Of a DNA stretch of 22,050 nucleotides, positions 14,795 through 21,336 are shown piece after piece. The notes beneath the pieces were generated by a model. The model saw nothing but the letters and a program-made list of their open reading frames with translations, was not told the origin of the DNA and made no database searches. The stretch is from JAZDCJ01 sp036311985. Its GTDB lineage: Bacteria; Actinomycetota; Actinomycetes; Actinomycetales; Micrococcaceae. The stretch is taken from NCBI RefSeq assembly GCF_036311985.1, contig NZ_JAZDCJ010000044.1; one strand, given 5' to 3'. The number at the start of each line of letters is the position of its first letter. Positions within the stretch are counted from its first letter, which is position 1. A program made the position numbers and the translations under genes.

Positions 14795-16251
14795 CCGGCC
14801 AGCGCCTGCTCGATCACGCCGATGCCGAAGAACAGCACGAACGCGGCGGCCACCGCCCACATGAGCGGGTGGACCTCCTTGGCGCGGCCCTGGACGGCCC
14901 GGATGAACACGTAGGCCACGAACCCGGCGCCGATGCCGTTGGCGATCGAGTACGTGAACGGCATCAGGGTGAACGTCAGGAACGCCGGGAGCGCAAGGCC
15001 CCAGTCGGACCAGTCGATCTTCGTGACCTGCGTGATCATCATGAAGCCCACGACGACGAGCGCGGGGGCGACGGCCTCGAAGGGCACGAGGTAGATGAGC
15101 GGGGTCAGGAACATCGCGGCGATGAACAGCACGCCCGTGACGATCGCCGAGAAGCCCGTGCGGGCGCCCTCGCCGATGCCCGCGCCGGACTCGACGTAGA
15201 TCTGGTTGGAGGACACGGACGCGCCGCCGCCGGCGATCGCGCCGAGGGAATCGACGAGCAGGACGCGGTCCACGTTGGGGATGTTCCCGTCCTGGTCGAC
15301 CGTGCCGGCCTCGTTCGCGAGGCCCACCATGGTGCCCATCGCGTCGAAGAAGATGGACAGCAGGATCACGAACGCGAGCAGGAGCGCGGCGGTCACGCCG
15401 AGGTGCTGGAAGGGTCCGACGACGTTGGCCTGGCCGATGAGGCTCAGGTCCGGCGCCTGCCAGCTCGGCAGGGAGGGCACGACGAGCGACCAGCCGAGCG
15501 GGTTGGCCGTGGTGCCGTCCCAGCTGGGGCCGATCTTGAAGGCCCACTCGAGGAGGTTGGCGAGGACGGAGGCCACGACGATCCCGATGAGGATGGCGCC
15601 GCGGACCTTGCGGATCACGAGGGCGATCGTCAGGAGCAGGCCGACGACGAACACGAGGGTCGGCCAGCCGATCAGCTCTCCGTCGAAGCCCAGCCCGACC
15701 GGGACCGTGGTGCCGGCGGCGTCCGGGATGCGCCGCACGAACCCGGCATTGACCAGGCCGATGAGGGCGATGAACATGCCGATGCCCACCACGATCGCCG
15801 TCTTCAGGCTCGGCGGTACGGCGTTGAAGACGGCCGTCCGGAAGCCCGTGAGCACGAGGATCATCATCGTGATGCCGGAGACCACGACCAGGCCCATCAC
15901 GTCCGGCCACGTCAGCCCGGGGTTCGTGGCGACGGTGATCGCGACGAACGCGTTGACGCCGAGCCCCGTGGCCATGGCGAACGGGTGCTTGGCCCACGCG
16001 CCCATGAGGATCGTCATGATCCCGGCGACGAGCGCTGTGACGGCGGCGACGCGCTCGATCCCGAGCGTGTTCCCGGCCGAGTCCGCGCCGGAGAGGATGA
16101 GCGGGTTCAGCACCACGATGTAGCTCATGGCGAAGAACGTGGCGAAGCCGCCGCGGATCTCGCGGGAGTAGGTGGAGCCGCGCTCGGTGATCTTGAAGTA
16201 GCGGTCCAGGACGCCGGCGGCGGGGCGGGTGATGGTTTCCTGTGGGGACAT
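14791..16251 (-). CDS. NCS2-family nucleobase permease (AzgA/GhxP-like)
   Basis: The 486-residue integral membrane protein belongs to the AzgA-type branch of the nucleobase:cation symporter-2 family, importers of adenine, guanine or hypoxanthine. It begins VLDRYFKITERGSTYSREIRGGFATFFAMSYIVVLNPLIL, the classical family opening. It continues with PFAMATGLGVNAFVA, LSIFFDAMGTMVGLANEAG and GASVSSNQIYVESGAGIGEGARTGFSAIVTG, the substrate-site region. Many hydrophobic segments are visible, and the C-terminus is short. ATG 16251 lacks a ribosome-binding site, but TAAGAT ends 7 nt upstream, suggesting a leaderless transcript. Its TAG stop overlaps the TAG of the opposing dehydrogenase gene. The exact purine cannot be assigned. 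Confidence 0.93.
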   Translation of the reverse strand: MSPQETITRPAAGVLDRYFKITERGSTYSREIRGGFATFFAMSYIVVLNPLILSGADSAGNTLGIERVAAVTALVAGIMTILMGAWAKHPFAMATGLGVNAFVAITVATNPGLTWPDVMGLVVVSGITMMILVLTGFRTAVFNAVPPSLKTAIVVGIGMFIALIGLVNAGFVRRIPDAAGTTVPVGLGFDGELIGWPTLVFVVGLLLTIALVIRKVRGAILIGIVVASVLANLLEWAFKIGPSWDGTTANPLGWSLVVPSLPSWQAPDLSLIGQANVVGPFQHLGVTAALLLAFVILLSIFFDAMGTMVGLANEAGTVDQDGNIPNVDRVLLVDSLGAIAGGGASVSSNQIYVESGAGIGEGARTGFSAIVTGVLFIAAMFLTPLIYLVPFEAVAPALVVVGFMMITQVTKIDWSDWGLALPAFLTFTLMPFTYSIANGIGAGFVAYVFIRAVQGRAKEVHPLMWAVAAAFVLFFGIGVIEQALAG

Positions 16252-16258
16252 GGGCAGA

Positions 16259-16264
16259 ATCTTA
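16259..16264 (-). promoter_or_regulatory. Candidate -10 box for leaderless NCS2 permease mRNA
   Basis: On the minus strand TAAGAT (16264-16259) is followed by 7 nt and then the ATG at 16251. It matches TAnnnT at leaderless spacing. The -35 region is weak (ATTGCC at 16 bp). Confidence 0.4.
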
Positions 16265-16300
16265 TCGGCCGGAGCCGGAGGCAATGGACCGGCGCGTGGG

Positions 16301-16306
16301 TAGGGT
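16301..16306 (+). promoter_or_regulatory. Candidate -10 box for the universal stress gene
   Basis: TAGGGT fits TAnnnT and would start transcription near 16313. This leaves a leader of about 43 nt that contains the AAAGGAG ribosome-binding site 8 nt before ATG 16357. No convincing -35 is present. It is 37 bp from the divergent NCS2 -10 box. Confidence 0.35.
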
Positions 16307-16356
16307 GAACAATAGTGGCAAGGACCACGCAGATCCGACGCAAAGGAGCGGTCACC

Positions 16357-17322
16357 ATGAGTGAAGAAGGCGTTCACCAGGACATCCCCCCGGCCGACGG
16401 GATCGTCGTCGGCGTCGACGGGTCCGAGCCGGGCAACTGCGCCCTGAAATGGGCCGCGGCCGAGGCCGGGAGGCGCGGGGTCCCCCTGAACATCGTCACG
16501 GCCTACACCATCCCCGTCTTCGCGGCGTCCAGCATGGACGCCGGCTACGCGGCGCTCGACGACCAGGTGATCCGCGACGGCGCCCGCGAGGTCGTCGACC
16601 AGGCGCGCTCGCTCGTCGCCGATCCCGACGTCGAGGTCCGCACGCGCGTCGAGTCCGGGGACCCGGCCGGCGTGCTGCTGGACCTGAGCACCGAGGCGGA
16701 CCTCGTCGTCGTCGGCACGCGCGGACGCGGCGGCTTCGTCGGGCGCCTCCTGGGCTCCGTCAGCTCGGCGCTGCCGGCCCACGCGAAGTGCCCGACCGTC
16801 GTCGTCCCGCTGTGCGTCAAGGACCGGGACGAGGGCTCGCCCGCGGTCCGCGACCTCGTCGTGGTCGGGGTCGACGGCTCCGAGCGGGCCCGCCTCGCCG
16901 TGCTCGTCGCCGCGGAGCAGGCCACGGCCCGGGGCATCGGCCTGCGCGTCGTGTGCGCGCTCCCGCCGATCAGCGGCTCGCTGGCGTGGATGCCGGCGAC
17001 CGTTGACCAGGAGGCGCTGCAGCACGACGTCCGCCGCCAGCTCGCCGCCGGGGCCCGATGGCTCGCGAGCCACTTCCCCGAGCTGCACATCGAGACGGAC
17101 GTCCTCGAGGGCCCGCCGATCGAGGTCCTGGTCCGCGAATCGGAGACCGCGCGGCTTATGGTCACCGGTTCCCGCGGCCGCGGCGGATTCGCCGGCATGC
17201 TCCTCGGATCCACGAGCCAGGGCGTGCTGCACCATGCGCGCGGTCCCGTCATGGTCGTCCCGGACCGCGAGGACCCGCGGCTCGCCGACCGCGCCACGTT
17301 CGACGAGCCGGACGCCGCCTGA
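16357..17322 (+). CDS. Tandem-domain universal stress protein (UspA family)
   Basis: The 321-residue cytoplasmic protein consists of two UspA domains. Domain 1 (about residues 15-150) opens with GIVVGVDGSEPGNCALKWAA and carries the ATP-loop GTRGRGGFVGRLLGS near 120-134. Domain 2 (about 165-308) opens with DLVVVGVDGSERARLAVLVAA and carries GSRGRGGFAGMLLGS near 271-285. Both loops fit G-x2-G-x9-G(S/T), so both halves are predicted to bind ATP. Such tandem Usps are common in actinobacteria and are often induced by hypoxia or stationary phase; no recognisable DosR-type box was found here. ATG 16357 has a perfectly placed AAAGGAG, so I prefer it to an in-frame GTG at 16315. It is transcribed alone and ends before two large hairpins. 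Confidence 0.94.
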   Translation: MSEEGVHQDIPPADGIVVGVDGSEPGNCALKWAAAEAGRRGVPLNIVTAYTIPVFAASSMDAGYAALDDQVIRDGAREVVDQARSLVADPDVEVRTRVESGDPAGVLLDLSTEADLVVVGTRGRGGFVGRLLGSVSSALPAHAKCPTVVVPLCVKDRDEGSPAVRDLVVVGVDGSERARLAVLVAAEQATARGIGLRVVCALPPISGSLAWMPATVDQEALQHDVRRQLAAGARWLASHFPELHIETDVLEGPPIEVLVRESETARLMVTGSRGRGGFAGMLLGSTSQGVLHHARGPVMVVPDREDPRLADRATFDEPDAA

Positions 17323-17333
17323 GTCCTCAGGAC

Positions 17334-17396
17334 CAACGCGTGGGCGGATCGGGCGATCGGCCGCCGCTCGCGGCCGCCTGATCCGCCCACGCGTTG
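17334..17396. terminator. Long perfect hairpin downstream of usp (bidirectional terminator candidate)
   Basis: CAACGCGTGGGCGGATC (17334-17350) and its exact reverse complement (17380-17396) form 17 bp. Further pairing continues inward between GGCCGC and GCGGCC, apart from a 4-nt bulge. It sits 11 bp past the usp stop, between convergent genes. There is no T tract, so it could be a GC-type terminator, an mRNA-end stabiliser or a REP-like element. Confidence 0.6.
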
Positions 17397-17434
17397 ACCC
17401 GGCGGGCGGCACCCGGAGCGCCCCGCGGGGGAAG

Positions 17435-17492
17435 CGGTACGACGACGGGGACCAAACCAGCCCCACCCGGGTGGGGCCCCGTCGTCGTACCG
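17435..17492. terminator. Second nested inverted repeat before the NlpC gene end
   Basis: CGGTACGACGACGGGG (17435-17450) and its exact reverse complement (17477-17492) give 16 perfect pairs. The interior holds a 16-bp perfect palindrome, CCCCACCCGGGTGGGG (17461-17476), so alternative cruciform or stem-in-stem folds exist. It lies 27 bp beyond the stop of the minus-strand NlpC gene and probably ends its transcript. Confidence 0.6.
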
Positions 17493-17518
17493 TCAGGGCC
17501 GGGATCGCGGCAGCGGCC

Positions 17519-19168
17519 CTAGTAGCGCGCCCCGTAGGCGTAGAGGTTGTTGACCCAGCTCAGCGGGGTGACCGAGATGCCCGCGGAGGGGTTCCGGGCG
17601 TGGACCACCTGGCCGTTGCCCAGGTAGATCGCCACGTGGTAGAACGACGCCCCGCCGTTGCTCGAGGAGAACACCAGGTCGCCGCGCTTGAGCTGATTCA
17701 GCGGGACCTTGGTCGGAGCGCTGAAGTACTGCTGGGTCGAGGTCCGCGGCAGGGACAGGCCGCCCTTGGCGTAGGCGGTGCGGGTGAAGGCCGAGCAGTC
17801 GAAGAGCGTCGGGCCGTTGCCGCCGTAGAGGTATCCGTAGGAGTCGTCGGCCGCGATCTTCTGCGCCCACGAGATCGCCGGCTCGACGACGGAGGACGGC
17901 ATGCCGGGGCCGGGGTTCGGTGCCGGCGGGGGCGTGGGAGTCGGCGTCGGGGTGGGCTTCGGCGCGGGGGCCGGGGTGCTCGGGGCCGGCGTCGGCGTCG
18001 GGGTCGGCGTGGGCGTCGGTCGCGGTGCCTGCGTCGTGGGGGCCGGAGTCGGCGTCGGCGTGGGGCGCGGTGCCTGCGTCGAGGGGGCGGGCGCGGGGGC
18101 CTGCGTCGTCGGCGCGGGGGTGGGGCGCGGGGCCGGGGCCTGGGTGGTCGGCGCGGAGGTGGGCTGCGCGGCCGGGGTGCTCGGCGCGGCCGGTGCCGGG
18201 ACGGGCTCCGGGCGCTCGGGGGCGACGGGGCGGAGGTCGTTCGCGACGGGGACGGCGTCCGGCACCGCGGCCGGCGCCTGGGGCAGGCCGGAGTCGGTGG
18301 ACGACGACGGGGCCTGGGCGGGCGCCCCGGGGTTCGCGGCCAGCGCGGCGGCGAGGGCCTCCTCGCGGGCCTGCTGCTCCCGGGCCTCGATGCGGCTGCG
18401 CTCCTCGGCGACGCTCGAGTCCCTCAGGAAGGCGAGGTGTTCGAGGAGCTCGGCGCGCACGGACTGCTGCGCGGACAGGCGCTCCTCGTAGGCGGTGCGG
18501 CTGCGCTCGGCCGCGGCGAGCGCCTCGCGCGTCGAGCCCGCGGCCTCGGCGGCGGCGGCCTCCGCGGCCGCGGCGTAGTTCTGCCACTCGGCCCACAGCG
18601 AGGCGGCCTGCTGGGCCGTGGTGAGGGTGCGGGAGCGGTTGGCGGCCAGTGCGTTCATCGTGGCGGCCTTGTAGAGGACGTCGTTGCCTTCGCCCTGGGA
18701 CAGCAGGGACGTGACGCCGGGGTTGATGCCGCCGTTGCGGTAGAGGTCGCCCGCGAGCTGGCTGAGCTGGACCTTGACCGCTTCGTAGTATTCGGTGGCC
18801 TTCGCGGCCTGGGCCCGGGCGTCGGCGGCGGTCGCGTTGCGGGCCGCGAGGGCTTCCTCGGCGGCGGTCGCGGCGTCGAGCCCCTCGAGGGCGGAGGTCT
18901 CGGCGGCCAGGAGCTCCGAGGCGTCGTCGGCGATGAGGGCCTCGATCTGCGAGACCATCTGCTGGAGCCGGGCCGGGTCCTCCTTGGCGGCCTCGACCTC
19001 GGCGCGGCTCGGCAGGCCGGATGGGGGGGAAGCGGGGAGGAACGTTCCCGGGCCGGCCTCGGCGGCGGGGGCCGCGGGGGTCGCGTGGGCGGGGATCGCG
19101 GAGAAGACGGTTCCGCCGATCAGCGCCGCGGCGCAGAGCGCGGCCCCCAGGGTCTGCCGCTGGGCCAT
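17519..19168 (-). CDS. Secreted NlpC/P60 peptidoglycan endopeptidase with coiled-coil and Pro/Thr linker
   Basis: This 549-residue exported hydrolase should cleave stem peptides of peptidoglycan, as RipA-like enzymes do in cell separation. A signal peptide spans residues 1-29 (hydrophobic LGAALCAAALIGGTVFSAI, cleavage after AHA). An Ala/Glu-rich coiled coil fills about 54-270. A Pro/Thr/Ala-rich linker with many PTPTP and TTQAP units covers about 293-425. The NlpC/P60 domain (about 430-549) has Cys458 in FDCSAF, His511 in FYHVAIYLG and His523 in VVHA, so the catalytic triad is complete. GAGG lies 6-7 nt before ATG 19168. A strong promoter lies about 85 bp upstream. It is monocistronic and faces usp. 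Confidence 0.94.
   Translation of the reverse strand: MAQRQTLGAALCAAALIGGTVFSAIPAHATPAAPAAEAGPGTFLPASPPSGLPSRAEVEAAKEDPARLQQMVSQIEALIADDASELLAAETSALEGLDAATAAEEALAARNATAADARAQAAKATEYYEAVKVQLSQLAGDLYRNGGINPGVTSLLSQGEGNDVLYKAATMNALAANRSRTLTTAQQAASLWAEWQNYAAAAEAAAAEAAGSTREALAAAERSRTAYEERLSAQQSVRAELLEHLAFLRDSSVAEERSRIEAREQQAREEALAAALAANPGAPAQAPSSSTDSGLPQAPAAVPDAVPVANDLRPVAPERPEPVPAPAAPSTPAAQPTSAPTTQAPAPRPTPAPTTQAPAPAPSTQAPRPTPTPTPAPTTQAPRPTPTPTPTPTPAPSTPAPAPKPTPTPTPTPPPAPNPGPGMPSSVVEPAISWAQKIAADDSYGYLYGGNGPTLFDCSAFTRTAYAKGGLSLPRTSTQQYFSAPTKVPLNQLKRGDLVFSSSNGGASFYHVAIYLGNGQVVHARNPSAGISVTPLSWVNNLYAYGARY
17900..18180. repeat. Degenerate repeat tract encoding the Pro/Thr linker
   Basis: On the plus strand, runs of GGCGTCGGCGTCGGGGT-type sequence alternate with GTGCCTGCGTCG-type blocks. 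They encode repeated PTPTP and APTTQAP units of the wall hydrolase linker. Such tracts commonly vary in copy number between strains. Confidence 0.75.
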
Positions 19169-19253
19169 GTGAATCCTCACTGCAAGGAGCGAATGGGCCG
19201 TGGCCGCGCGCCGGGCCGGCGCGGAAGGTCACGGAAAGGTGTAGCTCCCGTTG

Positions 19254-19283
19254 AGAATAGGTGACCAATTGCAACAATGGCAA
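19254..19283 (-). promoter_or_regulatory. Promoter of the NlpC/P60 gene with an overlapping direct repeat
   Basis: On the minus strand, TTGCCA (19283-19278) and TATTCT (19259-19254) are 18 bp apart. The first is close to the -35 consensus and the second is a good -10. On the plus strand a direct repeat GCAACA-ATG-GCAACA (19271-19285) overlaps the -35, a plausible site for a tandem-binding response regulator. Confidence 0.6.
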
Positions 19284-19321
19284 CACGAGTCACAACGTCA
19301 TCATAAATCACATGAGTGTCA

Positions 19322-19333
19322 TTCCGTACGGAA
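19322..19333. promoter_or_regulatory. 12-bp perfect palindrome TTCCGTACGGAA upstream of the NlpC promoter
   Basis: The palindrome lies about 40 bp upstream of the -35 of the wall hydrolase promoter, in the least GC-rich part of the spacer. It is a candidate operator; the regulator is unknown. Confidence 0.35.
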
Positions 19334-19351
19334 ACGGCGCGCGTGTCGCAC

Positions 19352-19404
19352 GGGCCCCAGGGGACGACGCCGGGGCCCAGACGCCCGCGGGAGGGCTCCG
19401 CGGG
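19352..19404 (-). terminator. Two GC-rich hairpins downstream of the CDF transporter gene
   Basis: On the minus strand, CCCGCGG/CCGCGGG (19404-19398 with 19390-19384, 7-nt loop) is followed by GGGCCCC/GGGGCCC (19378-19372 with 19358-19352, 13-nt loop). They begin about 20 bp after the CDF stop. There is no T tract, so the terminator assignment is tentative. Confidence 0.4.
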
Positions 19405-19425
19405 TGCGGGAGGGCGCGGGCGCGA

Positions 19426-20361
19426 CTAGTCGTGGCTCGCGGGCTCGTGGCGCGCGTGGCCCTCGGGCTCGAGCTGGAAGGTGCTGTGCTCGGTGTCGAA
19501 GTGGTCTCCGAGGCATTCCAGGAGGGTGTCGAGCACCTCGTGGGCGCGCTGCGGGGTGAAGGCGTCGGCGGTGAGCGTGACGTGGGCGGAGCAGACCGGC
19601 TGCCCGGAGGTGATGGTCCAGGCGTGCAGGTCGTGGACGTCGACGACGCCGTCGATCTCCAGGATGTGGCGGCGCACCTCGTCGAGGTCGACGCCGCGGG
19701 GGGTGGCCTCGAGCAGCACGTCGACGACCTCGCGGAGCAGCGACCAGGCCCGCGGCAGGATCATGAGGGCGATCACCATGGAGGCGATCGGGTCGGCGAT
19801 GGTCTGCCCCGTGAAGAGGATGACGAGCCCGGCGGCGACGACGGCGGCCGAGCCGAGCAGGTCGCCAAGGACCTCGAGGTAGGCGCCGCGGAGGTTGAGG
19901 CTGTCCTTGCGCCCGGAGTGCAGGATCAGCAGGCATGCGAGGTTCGCTACGCCGCCGACCACGGCGGCGAGCAGCATCGCCGGCGTCTCGATGTCGGGGG
20001 CGTCGCCGAAGCGGCGGACGGCCTCGATGAAGATCACGATCGCGATCACCGACAGGGCCACGGCGTTGGCCAGCGCGGCCAGGACCTCGGCGCGCTGCCA
20101 GCCGAAGGTCCGCTTGGACGTCGCGGGACGGGTGGCGATCCACGCGGCGAAGAGCGCGATGCTCACGCCGGCCGCATCGGAGAGCATGTGCCCGGCGTCG
20201 GCGAGGAGCGACAGCGAGCCGGAGACGGCGGCGCCGATGAGCTGGACGACGACGCCCGTCAGGGTGATGGCGACGACGAGCGCGAGCCGCTTGCGGTGCC
20301 GCCCCGTGGCGGTGCCGTTGGCGCCGAGTCCGTGCGAATGCCCCGCGTGGTCGTGCCCCAT
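19426..20361 (-). CDS. Cation diffusion facilitator exporter (CzcD/ZitB type)
   Basis: The 311-residue protein exports divalent metal, most likely Zn2+, from the cytoplasm in exchange for protons. A His-rich N-terminus (MGHDHAGHSHG) precedes six membrane helices. Helix 2 carries the metal site LLADAGHMLSDAAG (His and Asp four apart). The helix 5 site reads YLEVLGDLLGS, with Glu where many CzcD/ZitB proteins have His, which may tune metal choice. The cytoplasmic dimerisation domain follows from about residue 215 (ATPRGVDLDEVRRHILEIDGVVDVHDLHAW), and the C-terminus is again His-containing. Its ATG shares one base with the stop of the upstream zincin gene (TGATG), and no good ribosome-binding site is seen, so translation is probably coupled. 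Confidence 0.94.
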   Translation of the reverse strand: MGHDHAGHSHGLGANGTATGRHRKRLALVVAITLTGVVVQLIGAAVSGSLSLLADAGHMLSDAAGVSIALFAAWIATRPATSKRTFGWQRAEVLAALANAVALSVIAIVIFIEAVRRFGDAPDIETPAMLLAAVVGGVANLACLLILHSGRKDSLNLRGAYLEVLGDLLGSAAVVAAGLVILFTGQTIADPIASMVIALMILPRAWSLLREVVDVLLEATPRGVDLDEVRRHILEIDGVVDVHDLHAWTITSGQPVCSAHVTLTADAFTPQRAHEVLDTLLECLGDHFDTEHSTFQLEPEGHARHEPASHD

Positions 20362-20732
20362 CAGCCCCAGCCCAGCTCGTGCAGCGTGGCGTCGTCGATG
20401 CCGAAATGGTGGGCGATCTCGTGCACCACGGTGATGCCGACCTCCTCGACGACGTCCTCGTGGGTCTCGCAGATCTCGAGGATGGAGTCCTTGAAGACGA
20501 TGATCCTGTCCGGCATCGCGCCGGCCGCCCAGTTGTGGTCGCGCTCCGTGAGGGGAATGCCGTCGTAGAGGCCCAGCAGGACGGTGTCGGGGTCCTCGTG
20601 GGGGAGCGGCTCGTAGCGGTCCTCGATGAAGATGGCGACGTTGTCCATCATGTCCCGCAGGCGCGCGGGGATCTCGTCGAGGGCCTCGACCACGGCCGCC
20701 TCGAAGGCGTCCTCGCTCATCTCGAAGGGCAT
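20361..20732 (-). CDS. Minimal zincin metallopeptidase family protein (DUF1025/TTHA0227-like)
   Basis: The 123-residue protein has the zinc motif HEIAHHFGID at residues 104-113 (His104, Glu105, His108 and a downstream Asp), characteristic of the small metallopeptidase family typified by TTHA0227. The sequence PFEMSEDAFEAAVVEALDEIPARLRDMMDNVAIFIED and the PDRIIVFKDSILEIC region are typical. Substrates are unknown. ATG 20732 has no ribosome-binding site, but TAGAGT ends 6 nt upstream, indicating a leaderless mRNA; an alternative ATG is at 20720. The gene is coupled by a TGATG overlap to the metal exporter, so zinc handling is a plausible shared theme. Confidence 0.9.
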   Translation of the reverse strand: MPFEMSEDAFEAAVVEALDEIPARLRDMMDNVAIFIEDRYEPLPHEDPDTVLLGLYDGIPLTERDHNWAAGAMPDRIIVFKDSILEICETHEDVVEEVGITVVHEIAHHFGIDDATLHELGWG

Positions 20733-20738
20733 GGAACG

Positions 20739-20744
20739 ACTCTA
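20739..20744 (-). promoter_or_regulatory. Candidate -10 box for the leaderless zincin-CDF operon
   Basis: TAGAGT on the minus strand (20744-20739) is separated from ATG 20732 by 6 nt and fits TAnnnT. No clear -35 is visible. Confidence 0.4.
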
Positions 20745-20832
20745 CCCACGGGGGAGGCCGCCGCGCCCAGATGTGTCCAGGGCCACGGCCGTCGGCCGCC
20801 GCGCGTTGTGCCGGGGCATCCCGGCGGGCCGT

Positions 20833-20861
20833 TTGGCCCGGGCGCGAGCGTACCCTATAGT
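20833..20861 (+). promoter_or_regulatory. Promoter of tRNA-Glu
   Basis: TTGGCC (20833-20838) and TATAGT (20856-20861) are 17 bp apart, a near-consensus vegetative promoter 43 bp upstream of the mature tRNA-Glu. Confidence 0.75.
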
Positions 20862-20876
20862 TGTTCAGGTCCACTG

Positions 20877-20894
20877 CGCGGGAGCGATCCCGCG
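20877..20894 (+). promoter_or_regulatory. 5' leader hairpin of the tRNA-Glu transcript
   Basis: CGCGGGA-GCGA-TCCCGCG forms a 7-bp stem with a 4-nt loop between the promoter and the tRNA, 10 nt before its first base. A near-identical stem precedes tRNA-Asp. It probably guides precursor processing or protects the leader. Confidence 0.6.
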
Positions 20895-20904
20895 TTGCGT
20901 TCTG

Positions 20905-20977
<73 letters not shown>

Positions 20978-20990
20978 CGGCAAGGCCGAT

Positions 20991-21020
20991 TTCACAAGCG
21001 GGGATTTCCTCTGCTAGAGT
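20991..21020 (+). promoter_or_regulatory. Promoter of tRNA-Asp-tRNA-Phe
   Basis: TTCACA (20991-20996) and TAGAGT (21015-21020) are 18 bp apart, 38 bp upstream of tRNA-Asp. This gives the Asp-Phe pair its own start separate from tRNA-Glu. Confidence 0.6.
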
Positions 21021-21033
21021 TTAGGTCTTGTGA

Positions 21034-21050
21034 GCGGGAGTAGATCCCGC
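21034..21050 (+). promoter_or_regulatory. 5' leader hairpin of the tRNA-Asp transcript
   Basis: GCGGGA-GTAGA-TCCCGC forms a 6-bp stem with a 5-nt loop, ending 8 nt before tRNA-Asp. The arms are identical to those of the tRNA-Glu leader hairpin, while the loop and surroundings differ. Confidence 0.6.
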
Positions 21051-21058
21051 AAACACCT

Positions 21059-21132
21059 GGCCCTGTAGCGCAGTTGGTTAGCGCGCCGCCCTGTCACGGC
21101 GGAGGTCGCGGGTTCAAGTCCCGTCAGGGTCG
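21059..21132 (+). tRNA. tRNA-Asp (anticodon GTC)
   Basis: The 74-nt gene has acceptor arms GGCCCTG (21059-21065) and CAGGGTC (21125-21131, one G-T pair), anticodon loop CTGTCAC with anticodon GTC, and a normal T loop TTCAAGT. The discriminator is G and no CCA is encoded. A short stem ATCATC-GCCA-GATGAT (21166-21181) lies between it and tRNA-Phe, probably for processing of the joint transcript. Confidence 0.97.
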
Positions 21133-21185
21133 CTCTGATTTTCCGGTTGCCGGGAGGTCACGGTGATCATCGCCAGATGATGCCA

Positions 21186-21258
21186 GGCTCTGTAGCTCAG
21201 TTGGTAGAGCGTTCGACTGAAAATCGAAAGGTCACCGGATCGACGCCGGTCGGAGCCA
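21186..21258 (+). tRNA. tRNA-Phe (anticodon GAA)
   Basis: The 73-nt gene has acceptor arms GGCTCTG (21186-21192) and CGGAGCC (21251-21257, one G-T pair), and anticodon loop CTGAAAA with anticodon GAA. The T loop reads ATCGACG, with A at position 54 instead of the near-universal T. The discriminator is A and no CCA is encoded. An integrase remnant lies 78 bp downstream, so its 3' end is a plausible integration site. Confidence 0.95.
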
Positions 21259-21261
21259 CTG

Positions 21262-21293
21262 AAACCCCGCGTAGCTTCTACATCGCGGGGTTT
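21262..21293 (+). terminator. Intrinsic terminator of the tRNA cluster
   Basis: AAACCCCGCG (21262-21271) pairs perfectly with CGCGGGGTTT (21284-21293) around a 12-nt loop, with CTTCAT following. It starts 3 nt after tRNA-Phe and should end the Asp-Phe transcript. Confidence 0.85.
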
Positions 21294-21336
21294 CTTCATG
21301 TCTAACAGTCGGGCGGTCCGCATAAACTCCGCACTT

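Noticed and set aside
14209..16308. A 699-codon plus-strand frame through the dehydrogenase and permease genes
   Set aside because: His/Asp/Arg-rich antisense shadow of the NCS2 permease without homology.
21114..21323. A 69-codon minus-strand frame over the tRNA genes
   Set aside because: It is antisense to tRNA-Asp/Phe and the terminator, with no support as a protein.
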